Shown: piece by piece, positions 1-10,760 of the stretch
Layout: each line of letters starts with the position of its first letter
Position numbering within the stretch: the first letter of the stretch is position 1
Source: Phoronis australis
Taxonomy: Eukaryota > Phoronida > Phoronidae
Assembly (NCBI GenBank): GCA_002633005.1
Contig: NMRA01000189.1
Span: 100,264 to 164,263, forward strand
Length of the DNA stretch: 64,000 nt
Reading direction: 5' to 3'
The notes under the pieces: model-generated
Seen by the model: only the letters and a program-made list of their open reading frames with translations
What the model was told of the DNA's origin: nothing
Database searches by the model: none
Made by a program: the position numbers and the translations under genes

Positions 1-105
1 TGTGCGTACTGGGCATACTGTGCGTACTGGGCATACTGGGCTCACTGTGCATACTGGGCTCACTGTGCATACTGGGCTCACTGTGCATACTGGGCTCACT
101 ATGTA
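1..105. repeat. 18-bp minisatellite running into a splice acceptor
   Basis: A tandem array with a unit close to ACTGGGCTCACTGTGCAT, with shorter variants at the left edge (ACTGTGCGTACTGGGCAT). It continues off the left edge of the window and stops about 6 bases before the acceptor TATTTCAG at 104-111. It therefore occupies the place where the branch point and most of the pyrimidine tract of the intron would be. Confidence 0.85.
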
Positions 106-111
106 TTTCAG

Positions 112-182
112 ATGCGTTTGCTGGTTATGACTTGGATAATAAGAAGGCCCTCAGTAAAGAGAATCTCAAGAGAATGTTCAAG
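112..182 (+). CDS. Exon of the EF-hand-like gene (degenerate EF-hand)
   Basis: Acceptor TATTTCAG at 104-111 and donor AAG|GTAATA at 183. The exon starts in phase 1 (the first codon is completed by one upstream base) and ends in phase 0. It encodes AFAGYDLDNKKALSKENLKR followed by MFK, a helix-loop-helix with a weak calcium loop. Confidence 0.75.
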
Positions 183-3100
183 GTAATATAGAGGATACCA
201 CTGTTACTGGTTGACCTGCCTTCTCAGTCTATAACAGGCAGGTACTATGCCATCATTCCAAATGCAAACATAGAAATGCCAAGATATGGTAAAATCTCAC
301 CAATTAAGGACAGAATTTGACCAACTAGGGGAATTTTATTTTCTCATTTTTATGCGACGCCTATTGCTTTCATCTCTGCCTGGTCATCTGGGCATCTAGC
401 TTCGGCTGCTGTATCTCCTAAAGTGCTTTTTGGATCTTAATGAAATTTGGCAGATGCGTTTTTATGAAGCTGACGACAGATGACGACGAATTTCAGACTG
501 TTCAGATTACTACTGTTTTGCCTCGTGACAATTTTATTTTTTTTTACGTTTACCTCGGTATCTTTGGAGTTCTTTGATAAATTTTCCTGAAATTTGGCAA
601 ATAGGTTTCTTTTAAGTTGACAACACCTTTAGATTTTTGGGAGTACTTAGCCTATTTTGCGCAACCTATTGGGCATTTTTGAAATTTTCTACTCCGTTTT
701 TTGCATCCGCCTCTCTATTCCTCAAACTACTTGAAGTATTGTAAAAATTAGCAGATGAGTAGACCGTGGATGACGTTGATTATTTGGACAGGTTTTTTGG
801 ACAGATTTGATGTCTACGCCACCTGGTGACGTTTTGTCGTCGGCCTCTCGATCCGCCAAACCATTCAAAAGATCATCATGAAAATTGGCATTTGTATTCT
901 TGATGAGAAGACCGCAGCTGTCTTTGATGTTTGGACAGGTGCTACTGCACTGGCACCTCCTAGTCACAATTTTATTTTGTGCGTCAAAAGTTGTCTTTTT
1001 GAAATTTGGCATGTGTTTCTTTGGAGATGGCAACGAATGATGAGTTTTTGACCAATCTGATTACAGTTGTGTTTTCTTGTGGCTATTTTATTTTTTACGC
1101 ATGCCTCTGTATCGTTGGAGTTCATTGATAGATTTTCCCGAAATTTGGCAAATAGGTTTCTATTAAGAAAACAGTTTGTTTCATTTTCGGTCGGATTCCT
1201 CATATTCTGCTCTACCAAGTTGCTCAAAGGATCATTATTAAACTTAGCAGTTGTGTTTCTGTTGAGAAGACTATGGCTGATGAGGTTTTCTGATGGGTCT
1301 GATAACTGTGGGGCTCCTGGTGGTGATTTTGTATTTTTGCAACCATTGCTGTAGCTGGTGATTCCTTTGCTGGAACAGTGTGAACTTTGGCAGAGTTTTT
1401 ATCTATAAATATGACAATGACTGCCCTTGACATTTTGAACAGCTCTGACTACCTGTGTGTCCCTTAGTGGTAATTTTAGTTTTTACCTTTTTCTCTGTAA
1501 CTTTGGAGTACCTTGTGTATTTTTTTTCATACTCAGTCTAAATAAGGTAGACTTTGAGACTAGTTTTCTAACAGAAAATGGTCTGATTTGAAAGTTTTGG
1601 GCATTAAACATTACAGAAGGCAGGTCAATTGAGGGCTTAAGTTTTATGACAGTAAACATCTTGTGCTGAGGGAGGTTGATGGCTTAAAGATTGCCACTTT
1701 CCTTCACCACTAATATGCAGAAGTGTAGTAACTTCAGCTACAAAGTTATGTTGACCATCTTTGTTTGTCTGGTGAGAACCTAACTTATTGTTTTTAATTT
1801 TTCCAGGCTTTTTTTCTAATCACAATAGATCTGGTACGGGATGTTGTCAAGTCATGCGAAGAAGAAATGGTAACTGTTCTAAAGATGTGTTAGACTACTG
1901 CTCTAAGCTTGACACGGTATCGTTAGACTACTGCTATAAGCTTGGCACGGTATCGTTAGACTACTGCTCTAAGCTTGACACGGTATAGTTAGACTACTGC
2001 TATAAGCTTGACACGGTATCGTTAGACTACTGCTATAAGCTTGACACGGTATAGTTAGACTACTGCTCTAAGCTTGACACGGTATCGTTAGACTACTGCT
2101 ATAAGCTTGACACGGTATAGTTAGACTACTGCTCTAAGCTTGGCACGGTATCTCCACTTTTAATCAACACGTATTTAATGGAATGTCAACCTTCCTTGAA
2201 GGAGCTAGCATCTACTTCAAGAATATATTGGTTGGTCTTATTAATATTCTGAATCATGACAATTCACTAATTGCCACCGGTTATTGTTACTTTGACCATC
2301 AGAGCAGTTTTAACAGTAGTGTTAGTAATGTGGACTCTAATGTCAGTTCGATGCCAATTCAGATTTCTAAATAGTTTTGAACTCTGATGGATGTCATACA
2401 AGCTAAATCATTTTTGTTTTGGTGGTATTGACTTCTCAGAATGATATGGACAACATTTTCTACATGTGACTATTGATATAGATTTCAATTTTATGTCTTT
2501 CTGGGCCTAAAGTCCAATCTCCAAACTCAAACTCAGATCCCAACTCGCACTCTGTACTGAACCAGAGTTCCATCTTATATTTGGTGTACCTGTTATAGCA
2601 CAAAAAATGTTCATTGTTTCAAGTGTAGAGTGCAACTTGACTCTAGTAACAAGGTTTCTGAGAAGAGATGTCTTCACTCTTCATATGGAGGTTGGCTCTA
2701 GATTCCAGGGGCCAGCTTCACTAAAAGTGATGAGTAGACGTGAAGCCAGTTAATAACCCTGATAAACGGTGACTGCACTAGTTGACGGGTGAACACACAT
2801 TTTCAGTCCAGGCTTGTCATCAGATTTCTGTTGCATAACTCGGTTTTATGCAAATTCTTTCTCGTCATAGTGAACTAGTGGTCAAGCCTGGATTTGAAGG
2901 TAGATTAGGACTTTAATACTAAATTGTAGATTCCTGAACGTCATTCAAAAACTACAGTGTTCACATTACAAATAGGTAGACATTATTCATTGCCTCATAT
3001 TTCAGATGGCTAACTTTGATGACAACACGGGCAGGCCTGTTTCATCGTTATTCAGTGCTCCCATACCTGTTGAGAGCTCGTCTCGACCTAAACCACCTGG

Positions 3101-6100
3101 CAAGGTTCCACTGCCCAGCAATCCTGGAGGAAGGTGAGGCTAAACCCATTGGAGAATTGGAGAACACATTTTCCGTCAGCATTTTATATATTAATAAAGC
3201 ATAAAAATATTTCCAGGTGATCAGTGCAATTGGCCCACATGCGAGGCCTACGCTTGTCTGGTACAACGTGTATCAGACCGCCTGCAATTATTTTTATATA
3301 TTAACCTGACTAAATATATACACTGCAGGACCTTGTTATACACGTGATCACCTGCTCTGCACTTTGTCATAATTTGAATATATTTAATCACTTCATTTAA
3401 CCTTTTCAAGCTGAATTTTTTGCAATACCAGCAGGTCTTTCTAACACTGACAGGTAAATAAGAAATATTTGTTTGCTGCCAAGAAAAATATCTGCTCAAG
3501 TTATTGAAATATGTTGACTATGTTTGAAAAGGCTTCACTTTCTCACAATATATATCTATGGTGGATGGGATGTACCTTATGTCATGGTAATGATAGAATG
3601 GCGTTTATACGAGGCACAAACACCACTAAGTTTCCTTCATGTTAAAGTTCACAGCTGAAATCCATCAAGAATATTTGAAATGTTATGTTCAGATAATAAT
3701 AATATACGTATGGAAGTCATCAGTATGAAGGCCGTAAAGGCGTACTTGATCTTGATTAAAAATATACACATGGACTAATATGATTACTTGTGTTGCAGAG
3801 AGTCTATGTGGCCAGTGATGGAGGCTATGTCTCAAGATGCTATTGATGAGATGGTGGACAATTTCTTCAAGATGGCCAAGCTAGGTGATAATGACCGGTG
3901 AGTCAGACCTGTCTAGTTATTGAGACCAGATTGTGGGATTTCTGTTACTGTTGATGTGGATAAAACGATTTTATATTGTTTGAATGTTTGGGTCCTCATT
4001 GCCTTTTGTCAATGGTTAGATTTGGGTTGGGTCATAGCTGTACTCCCCCTGGTGATTAACTGTGATACCTGGAATGTTTGGACATTTATATCAATTTATT
4101 TCTGTGATAAAGGCCATAGGCCCACTGTACAAAAGAACAGCATGTAACGGTGTAAGAGAGCAGCAAGGTATCATGGAGACAAAAAGCATACAATACATTT
4201 TTACACAGGTTAACTAATTTAGCAACATCAGTTGTTGACATTAATTAACAGAATATTCCAGTAGTACACTTCAGTATAATTTTCTCTCAGTTCAGAATGG
4301 ATTTAATAGTAAATGTGATGTTAGTCAGACGTTTTGGCCATCTTTGGTTGTTTACCAGTTTAGCTCTGCAAATGTCAGCATGCATGGGCCATACGGATCC
4401 TCTTTTTACTTACACTTGACGAGGAATCTACACAAAGTTACTTTCCACCAACCATGAGTGGAAATGGGAATTTCATTTCTGATAAAGTCTACCAAGTCCC
4501 AATGGATAGTTCCCACAAACACAGTTAGGCCACATACAGTACAGGACGATACTAATCAGATAAAATTCTGTTTTCTGTCATTACAGTTAATTCTGTTGAC
4601 AGGCTGGAATTATTAGCTTGATAGACATGTCTGTTCATATTTTTTCTCTTGAGCGTCTGGTTTGCTTGGGGTCTTATGTGTTGCCCAAAACCAAAGCTGC
4701 AGTTGTGCTCAGAGAGTGCTAGTATCTTAGCTAGATAAGATAGGGCAGCTGCACTGAAACTTGTATCCACACTCTATGTGAAACGTTTTTGAAATTGATC
4801 TGGTCTGTCCCTAGTGTTGCCTTAATGGCTGTTCCTGCAAAATCTGTATGGGGGGACAGCAATTGAAATAAAAATTAATGGGTGCTTGTCTGTTGAAGAA
4901 AATTTAAATTATGGGTGATCCTTCGCGAAAGAAGTAAGTTTTTAAAATCAGGTGGTGTCTGTTGACTGGTGGGAATTTACAGCCAAACACCGATCTCAAT
5001 ACCCTCTGAAAAAACTTATGACTCACCAAAAATTCACTTGCAATATACTGAAAGTTTCCAAAAATAACAAGACATGCCCATGTTGCAATATGTACTCTAC
5101 GCCATCACTCAACTCATGGGTAACTTGATAGCAGGCACATGTTGTGCAGTCATATTAGAATGAAAATTACTGCAACACTAAACTGGTGTTAACACATCTA
5201 TGAAAATCTGATGAAATTTTTGATAAGAGTCAGATAGACAAGTTCCAATATTTACTTGGGTTAACAGCTTAAAAGCATTCGTGGAAACATTAAGATTCGT
5301 AGATTCATGAAAGTTAAAAAAAATTTATTGACCTTACAGAGACACCTTGTGGCTACTTAAAGTATTGCTCACTGGTATCTTTGAACAGCAAGTTATTGGT
5401 AACTGACACGAGCTGTGATCTGACATGGAATTTTTGTGCACCCATAAAAACTTGTGGTCGCATACAGTCGGCATCACGTCAGTCTGTCCGTCTTCCCTTA
5501 TCATTTCTTGTCCGTCCATTGTCTCAAGAATCGCTTGGCAGATCATGATGAAATTTGGTATAGAGGTACTTGGCGGGGATGGGCCAACACCAGTCGATTT
5601 TCGGACGGATTTGGCTACAGCGGTAACCCATGTTGGGTGATTTAGTTATCAACAAGACATTCTTTGTGCATCAATTATCTCAAAAACTGTTTGACGGATC
5701 ACGATGGAATTCAATACAGAGGTATATGGCAAGAGTGCACCGGCACCAGTCAATTTTTTGGAGGGATTTAACTACTGTGGCAACCCCTTTTATTTTTCGA
5801 CTACTCAAGTCTTTCTTTGTCCGTCTATTATGTTGAAACCGCTTAACATAATGACAGAGATAGATGGCTTGGATTTGCCGGCATCAGTCGATTTTCGGAC
5901 ACACTTGACTACCGTAGCAACCTCTGTTGGCCATTTTACTTTTTGACAAGACAGGCTGATTATCTCAAAAACCGCTAGGCACAACCATATGAAATCTGGC
6001 ACAAAGATATATGAATGGGATGGATGCGTTGACAGTAGTCAATTTTCGGTTTGATTCAACCACCCTCTTGGTCACTTTAGTTTTTGACAGCATTCAACAA

Positions 6101-7073
6101 GACGGCTAGTTCTTGTTCGTCGATCATTTAAGTACTTAACAGATCATTGTGTGTGACCATTTGTTTACAGGTATTGCTCCCTCTTGTAGGAATTTTGAAA
6201 TTTTGAGCACCTCTATTACTTGCCATTTGCAATGCACATGAAAGGCACATACCAACCTTCTTGTTCATTAATCGCTATTCACTGGAAAACTTGTGAATTT
6301 TTATTCCTTGGCTGGGAGGGAACTGACGTTGTGTCTACTGAACCGTTGTCGGCTCACGAAACACTGAAGACCGAAAAAATAGAATAAAACCTAATGTGTA
6401 CTTTACCACATATAATTCAGCCATAATTTAAAAATATTGCGGGTGGTTGCATTTTATATTTGAACCTAATTAAAAATTACGGGTGGTGGGTTGGATAAAT
6501 AAAAGAAAAATATGGGTGGTGGGTAAAAAATAAAAGTGTCGTCCCTCCTCCCATACATATTAGTAGTCAAATCTTTTGTTTTGTGGATCTTGTTTTAGGT
6601 CAAATCAATACAAGAAAACAAATAACAAGCACTTAGCGAAGCATGTCATATTTTCAACCCTATATACAGAGTTCAGAATTTCATTTCTTAATTCTAAACA
6701 TGGTCAGTGGGAAACCACACCTAACAGGTGTTCTGGCTCTTGAAAGGACTGTCAAAATTAGTAAAACATAAAAGTTTGGCCGGAGAGTCATTCTGTAATA
6801 GACAAAGAAATGTTAAGAGTCGTATTACCTCCAAATTTTGTTTGAAGGTAAGAAAGTTCTCAGTCTGAAACTGTGAGCCTCTGTGAATCAATAATCTGTC
6901 CAACTGCTCTCCTAGAGCAGTAGTGTAAATAAGCTTGGGAATCAATGAATGCGTAGTTTAGACCTGTCATGTGCGCCTCTTTTTTCAGAATGACCTACGA
7001 CCAGTTCTGTGAACTGGCTCAGGTGGATAGTTCATTAATCAACTGGTTTGATGCTCTTGGAACTGTCTTTTGA
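112..7073 (+). CDS. 3' part of a gene for a protein with degenerate EF-hand-like segments (exons 112-182, 1807-1869, 3006-3133, 3799-3897, 6989-7073)
   Basis: Five exons joined by consensus GT-AG sites with matching phases give about 148 residues ending in WFDALGTVF and a TGA at 7071-7073. The gene starts left of the window. Near the beginning, YDLDNKKALSKENLKRMF has an EF-hand layout, but loop position 6 is Lys instead of Gly and position 12 is Asn instead of Glu. Near the end, KLGDNDRMTYDQF has the same layout with Lys at position 1 and Gln at position 12. Neither loop looks able to bind calcium well. Between them lie an acidic stretch (CEEEM), a Ser/Pro-rich linker (exon 3) and an amphipathic segment (ESMWPVMEAMSQDAIDEM). 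I do not recognise the family. A neuronal-calcium-sensor-like or other EF-hand scaffold protein is possible but is inference. The exon structure is much surer than the function. Confidence 0.75.
327..1530. repeat. Composite dispersed repeat with about 150-bp subrepeats (copy A)
   Basis: Degenerate subrepeats recur here with shared phrases: GTATCTCCTAAA, GAAATTTGGCA, a TGACGACGA-like stretch, a GATTTGAC-like stretch and a closing CCTAGTGGCAATTTTA-like phrase. The left end (TTTTTATGCGACGCC near 349) resembles the left ends at 9157 and 46325. Open frames in this interval (722-1033 and 964-1227 minus, 1067-1354 plus) are repeat translations, not genes. It lies in the first intron seen of the EF-hand-like gene. 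Confidence 0.75.
1807..1869 (+). CDS. Exon of the EF-hand-like gene
   Basis: Acceptor TTTTTCCAG ending at 1806, donor ATG|GTAACT at 1870. The exon has 21 codons, phase 0 at both ends, and encodes AFFLITIDLVRDVVKSCEEE plus Met. Phase 0 agrees with the exons on both sides. Confidence 0.75.
1889..2152. repeat. 33-bp minisatellite, 8 copies, starting 19 bp after a splice donor
   Basis: Eight head-to-tail copies of a 33-bp unit around TAGACTACTGCTCTAAGCTT followed by GACACGGTATCGT. Copies differ as CTCTAAG or CTATAAG and TATCG or TATAG, in a partly alternating order. An open reading frame at 1788-1988 is only the translation of this array. Confidence 0.95.
2153..3005. other. Intron remainder, no recognised element
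   Basis: AT-rich intronic sequence between the 33-bp minisatellite and the next acceptor (CATATTTCAG). I see no repeat, RNA gene or credible coding segment. The frame at 2183-2374 has no splice or family support. Confidence 0.6.
3006..3133 (+). CDS. Exon of the EF-hand-like gene (Ser/Pro-rich linker)
   Basis: Acceptor CATATTTCAG, donor AG|GTGAGG at 3134. Starts in phase 0 and ends in phase 2. It encodes MANFDDNTGRPVSSLFSAPI and continues through a Pro/Ser-rich stretch to PSNPGG, with the split Arg codon completed by the next exon. The composition suggests a flexible linker between the two EF-hand-like parts. Confidence 0.75.
3134..3798. other. Intron of the EF-hand-like gene
   Basis: AT-rich intron. 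Apart from its own splice sites I see no repeat or RNA gene. The small open frames on the minus strand (3048-3499) have no family match that I recognise. Confidence 0.6.
3799..3897 (+). CDS. Exon of the EF-hand-like gene
   Basis: Acceptor TGTGTTGCAG, donor CG|GTGAGT at 3898. The first base completes an Arg codon and the last two bases start another. It encodes ESMWPVMEAMSQDAIDEM, then VDNFFKMAKLGDND. The Met-rich amphipathic helix and the following acidic loop are the first half of the second EF-hand-like unit. Confidence 0.8.
3898..6988. other. Large intron of the EF-hand-like gene
   Basis: A 3.1-kb intron. It holds a composite repeat at about 5425-6135 and three spaced copies of a GGGTGGTGGG-like AT/G motif at about 6435-6525. 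The rest (3898-5420 and 6136-6430) shows nothing I can name. Confidence 0.6.
5425..6135. repeat. Composite dispersed repeat (copy B, variant family)
   Basis: About four degenerate units of roughly 130-150 bp share GATGAAATTTGGTATAGAGG-like, GGCACCAGTCGATTTTCGGA-like and GTAACCCATGTTGG-like phrases. The left boundary GTGCACCCATAAAAACTTGT resembles the hairpin-like left end of the elements at 9157 and 46325. Open frames at 5425-5946 on both strands are repeat translations. Confidence 0.7.
6989..7073 (+). CDS. Last coding exon of the EF-hand-like gene, with stop
   Basis: Acceptor CTTTTTTCAG ending at 6988. The first base completes the Arg codon, then MTYDQFCELAQVDSSLINWF, DALGTVF and TGA at 7071-7073. 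This is the second helix of the degenerate EF-hand and a short conserved-looking C-terminus. Confidence 0.8.
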
Positions 7074-8415
7074 AGGCCTTCGTGTTATGACAAAAATTGT
7101 GGAGATGAATAATATGGAACAGGAATGTTGTATTATAATTTCCCATAAATCCACTCATTGTTGCACAGTAATAAAAGCTCAAGACTGGGACTATTTGATG
7201 TCACATTTTTGCTTAATGTGTAAATTATGTTGAAAAAGTGGTTCAAGTTTTGTGTAAGTCTTGAGTTAGGAGGTTGAATTCCATGCGATGTTGTCACATC
7301 GATGAGGACTTCAACGTTTTGTGTGGTGTTAGAGAGACGCATTTGATGACGTTGTGATTATATTATTTACCGCTTTTGTACAAACTAATCAGGGAAGTCG
7401 CAATATTGGCCATTTTTTCTTGATTTATTGTTCGTCTGTTGAAGCTTATGACTGATGAACAGTGGCAGTGAGATTCTATGCAGTTAGTGTTCTTGTGAAG
7501 TTTGAAAGGTTATAGACTGCTGAATTAAGTGCCGTGTAGTTTGAATTATCATCTAATGTAAAGCGATTACGAGGGCAGTAATCTCAGGTTGTGTTGCTCA
7601 ATTATTAATTTGTTGTTTGTTCTCTCATATGCCTTGATAATTTTGCTAAATGCGTAATTGTCCTTATAGTGTCATTAGATTCTGGTTTTAACAGAAGAAT
7701 GAAAATTTGTTTAAAAAATGTAGATTTCATGAAAGCAGCTCTTTTCAGTCAGAAATCTATGTGGACGTTGCACGGTGCGTAACTTTCATGTGACAATTAA
7801 TTTAGAACACAATATGATTGGTAGAGGAAATTTTATTTTCTCGTTTTTCATGAAAATGGGTTGTCAAAATTTTAGTTTGCTGCATTTCATTGTAAATACT
7901 TCATCGTATTCAAGTTCTCCTGTGCAGCGTAGCTACAATCATACAGTATGTTAAAAAATTGTGGAAAACTAAAATTTTAGAAGCCCTTGAGAAATGAGGT
8001 TTTATTGTAAAGCTGCATTAAGAATCATGCAAACTTTTGGCCACATTTCACTTCTGATCTTGGAAAGCAATCATTGGTGAATTCTACATGTAAAATGATT
8101 AGCATTTGATGGTAAATTGCTATTAACAGACGTGTATTGACTATCCAATTTGTAAATGAATATTTGAGCTAAACGTTGGTTGGATTTTGTCTTCACTGAG
8201 TACTAAATACGAAAGTTCAGTTAGGCAAAGTCTGTTTTTACCTTTTTGTGTGAAGACATACATTGTTTTGTTAGCTAAGTGTTCAGTGGTTTTGTTTGAC
8301 TCGCATAAATAATGTAGCTGGAGATTTATTTTGTGGCTGAAATTTATTGTATATTTTATGTGCTCATTTTTGTGATTTTTGAGACCAATAAATTGTGATT
8401 GCTGAATATTAATGC
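7074..8415 (+). other. Probable 3'UTR of the EF-hand-like gene
   Basis: A non-coding stretch follows the stop codon. A consensus AATAAA lies at 8387-8392, with GT/T-rich sequence around it, and could mark the cleavage site near 8410. There is no recognised repeat in this interval, unlike the regions around it. The 3'UTR extent is inferred; an earlier weak signal (ATAAAA near 7170) is also possible. Confidence 0.4.
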
Positions 8416-9156
8416 AAGTGTTTTAGATAAAAATATTCGCCTCCATGGGCAGGACTGCTACAGTTCGCTTTGTCGTTCCACCTAAACCCAATCCTGTCTT
8501 GTTTGAAAACACAATTATTGTCTTTTATGAGCGACACACGTTCCTTGTCATTTCTGTTTAGACACACACAGAATCTTTCACAACAGTTCTGGACTACAGG
8601 CCACATTCTCTGTAACAGCGTGCATTACAACACAGCAGCTCTGTCAAAACGATGTGCAGTGTTTCTATTTTCAGAAAGTATGTACTTCCCCCGAGTTCTA
8701 ATTTAGTTCGTAGAAGTACAAACTGGAAATTAAAATTTCCATAGTTATGTACTAGCTGTTTGGCTAAATGTGCTGACATGTCAATAATGAACCTGAATTC
8801 AATTTATCTCCTGTTATGGCTTGTTCAGGCATCCCTTGTAAACAAGCACAGGATTGTGTTTTGTAGTGTAGTTTGCAATGAATTCTGTAATTGTAGATGC
8901 GATAAATAACAGTCTTATTAGAACACAATTTGTTCGATAAGTGAAAATTTATTTTGACAAATTTCTCCACAAAATAAAAATCAAGAAAATGTTTGTCAAT
9001 TTTTGTCATAGTTTGTACTGTGTAGATGGCATAAGTCAAGATTTGGTAAAGTTTCCATCACTTGCAGTAAGGTAATAAGCCTTAGAAAATAGGAAAAGTG
9101 ACAATTCTCTCAATTATTTTTGTGTAAAGTAAGTGAGGAATTATCGTAGCTTTTTA
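8416..9156. other. Intergenic sequence, nothing recognised
   Basis: AT-rich sequence without a credible exon, RNA gene or repeat. The short frames at 8409-9039 (both strands) have no splice or family support. Confidence 0.5.
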
Positions 9157-10760
9157 TAGCACCCACATATTTATATGTGGCTGCATATTGCTGTCATCTC
9201 TGGGCGTCCATGGTCCGGCGTTCGCAGCTATGTCTCCTAAACCCCTCACGAGATCTTGAGGTTTTTCAAATGTGTTCCTATGAAGCTGATGACGAATGAC
9301 GACAAATTTAGGACCTCCCCGACTACTAGCAGTGTGCCCCCTAGTGGCAATTTTAGTTTTTTTATGTTTACCTCTGTGTCTTCAAAGGTCCTCAACGGAT
9401 TTTCATAAAATTTGGCAGTTAGGCATCTACTAGTGAAATGACGCTATCCTGTTTTTGAATAGATTTGAGGTTCTTTGCGCCACCTAGTGGTCATTTTCAC
9501 TGTTTTCGAGTCTGTTTTTTGGCGTCCGCCCCAGTATCAACCAAACCGCTCTTGGGATGGTTGTGAAAATTGGCATATCTGTTCTTACTGTGACGAGGAC
9601 GACTGACGATGATTTTCTGACTTCGACTACTGTGGTGCTTCCTAGTGGCATTTTTGTTTGTTTTTTGCGCCCATGTCTGTATCTCCTAAACGCTCTACAG
9701 GGTAGTTATAAAATTTGGCAAATGCATTGATATGAAGTTGACAATGGATGTCGACCTTTTTCCAATGGATCGAACTACCGATGTGCTCCCTAGTGGCAAT
9801 TTTTGTTTTTTACGTTAATGAGGTGACGTTATCCTCTGGTTTTCGGATTGATTCAAGGTATTTTCCATCACCTAGTGGCCATTTTACTGTTTTCAATTTT
9901 TTGGCATCTGCCCCTCTGTCAATCAAACCACTTTAAGGATGATTGTGGAAATTGAGGTGTATGTTCCTAATGTGAATAAGATGGCTGACGATGATTTTCC
10001 GAGGACCTCGATTACTGTGGTGCCTCTTAGTGGCATTTTATTTTGTTTTTTTTTTTGTAAACGCCCATGGCTGTATCTCCTAAACCCTCTGTAGGACATT
10101 AATTGAATTCAACTTGTGTTTTTATGAAGTTGGCAATGAATGACGACGACTTTCAAACGGATCCGATAAACACTGTGCCCCCTAGTGGCAATTTAATTTT
10201 TTTCCAATTTTCGCTGTTACTCATGAAGCTGCGTGATTTATTTTCATGGAATTTCATAGATAGCTTTTGATTGAAACAATGACGTGCCTGTTTTCAGATG
10301 GATTCAACATATTTTGCGCCATCTAATGGTCATGCTATCATTTTTAGTCTGTTTTGGCAACTACCCCTCTATCAACCCAACCACTTCAAGGATGATTGTG
10401 AAAATTGGCATTCATGTTCTAAGTGTAAAGAAGACGATGATTTTCCAACGACTTCATCTATTGTGGTGCCTCCTAGTGGCAGTTATGTTCTTTGCGTCCG
10501 TAGCCTGCTAGGGAGTAGTGGCAGTTTCATTTTTTTCTGTTTTCCATGATTTCTCCGAAGTTCCTGGACAGATTTTTCTGAAATTTGGTAAATATCTTCT
10601 ATCATGGCTTATACCAGTTTTAGGATAGATTCAACTTATTTTGCGTCATCTAGTGGCCATTTTTATGATACAAATAAACACTCATAGAAGCTCACCGTTT
10701 GCGGTGCATTCGTGGGCGCATTTCATCGTTCTGTGTTGCTCTTGTTCTAGCTCTTGTTGT
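9157..10760. repeat. Composite element of about 150-bp subrepeats in 1-2-3 order (copy C)
   Basis: The left end, GCACCCACATATTTATATGT, forms a small hairpin. The right end near 10720 is CGTGGGCGCATTTC, whose reverse complement matches the left end of the copy at 46325 (ATGCGCCCGC), so the element has short inverted ends. Inside, subrepeats of three types follow one another in the order 1-2-3-1-2-3-1-2-3-1-2. Type 1 ends GTGCCCCCTAGTGGCAATTT (9334, about 9783, 10175). Type 2 ends TTTGCGCCACCTAGTGGTCA (9476, with shorter forms near 9865, 10310 and 10630). Type 3 ends GTGGTGCCTCCTAGTGGC or similar (about 9632, 10018, 10463). Confidence 0.8.
9336..9347 (-). promoter_or_regulatory. CTCF-like core motif inside the composite repeat
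   Basis: The minus strand reads CCACTAGGGGGC, which fits the vertebrate/insect CTCF core CCASYAGRKGGC at all 12 positions. Further full matches are at 9479-9490 (CCACTAGGTGGC) and 10177-10188 (CCACTAGGGGGC). Motif match only; binding is not shown. Confidence 0.3.
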
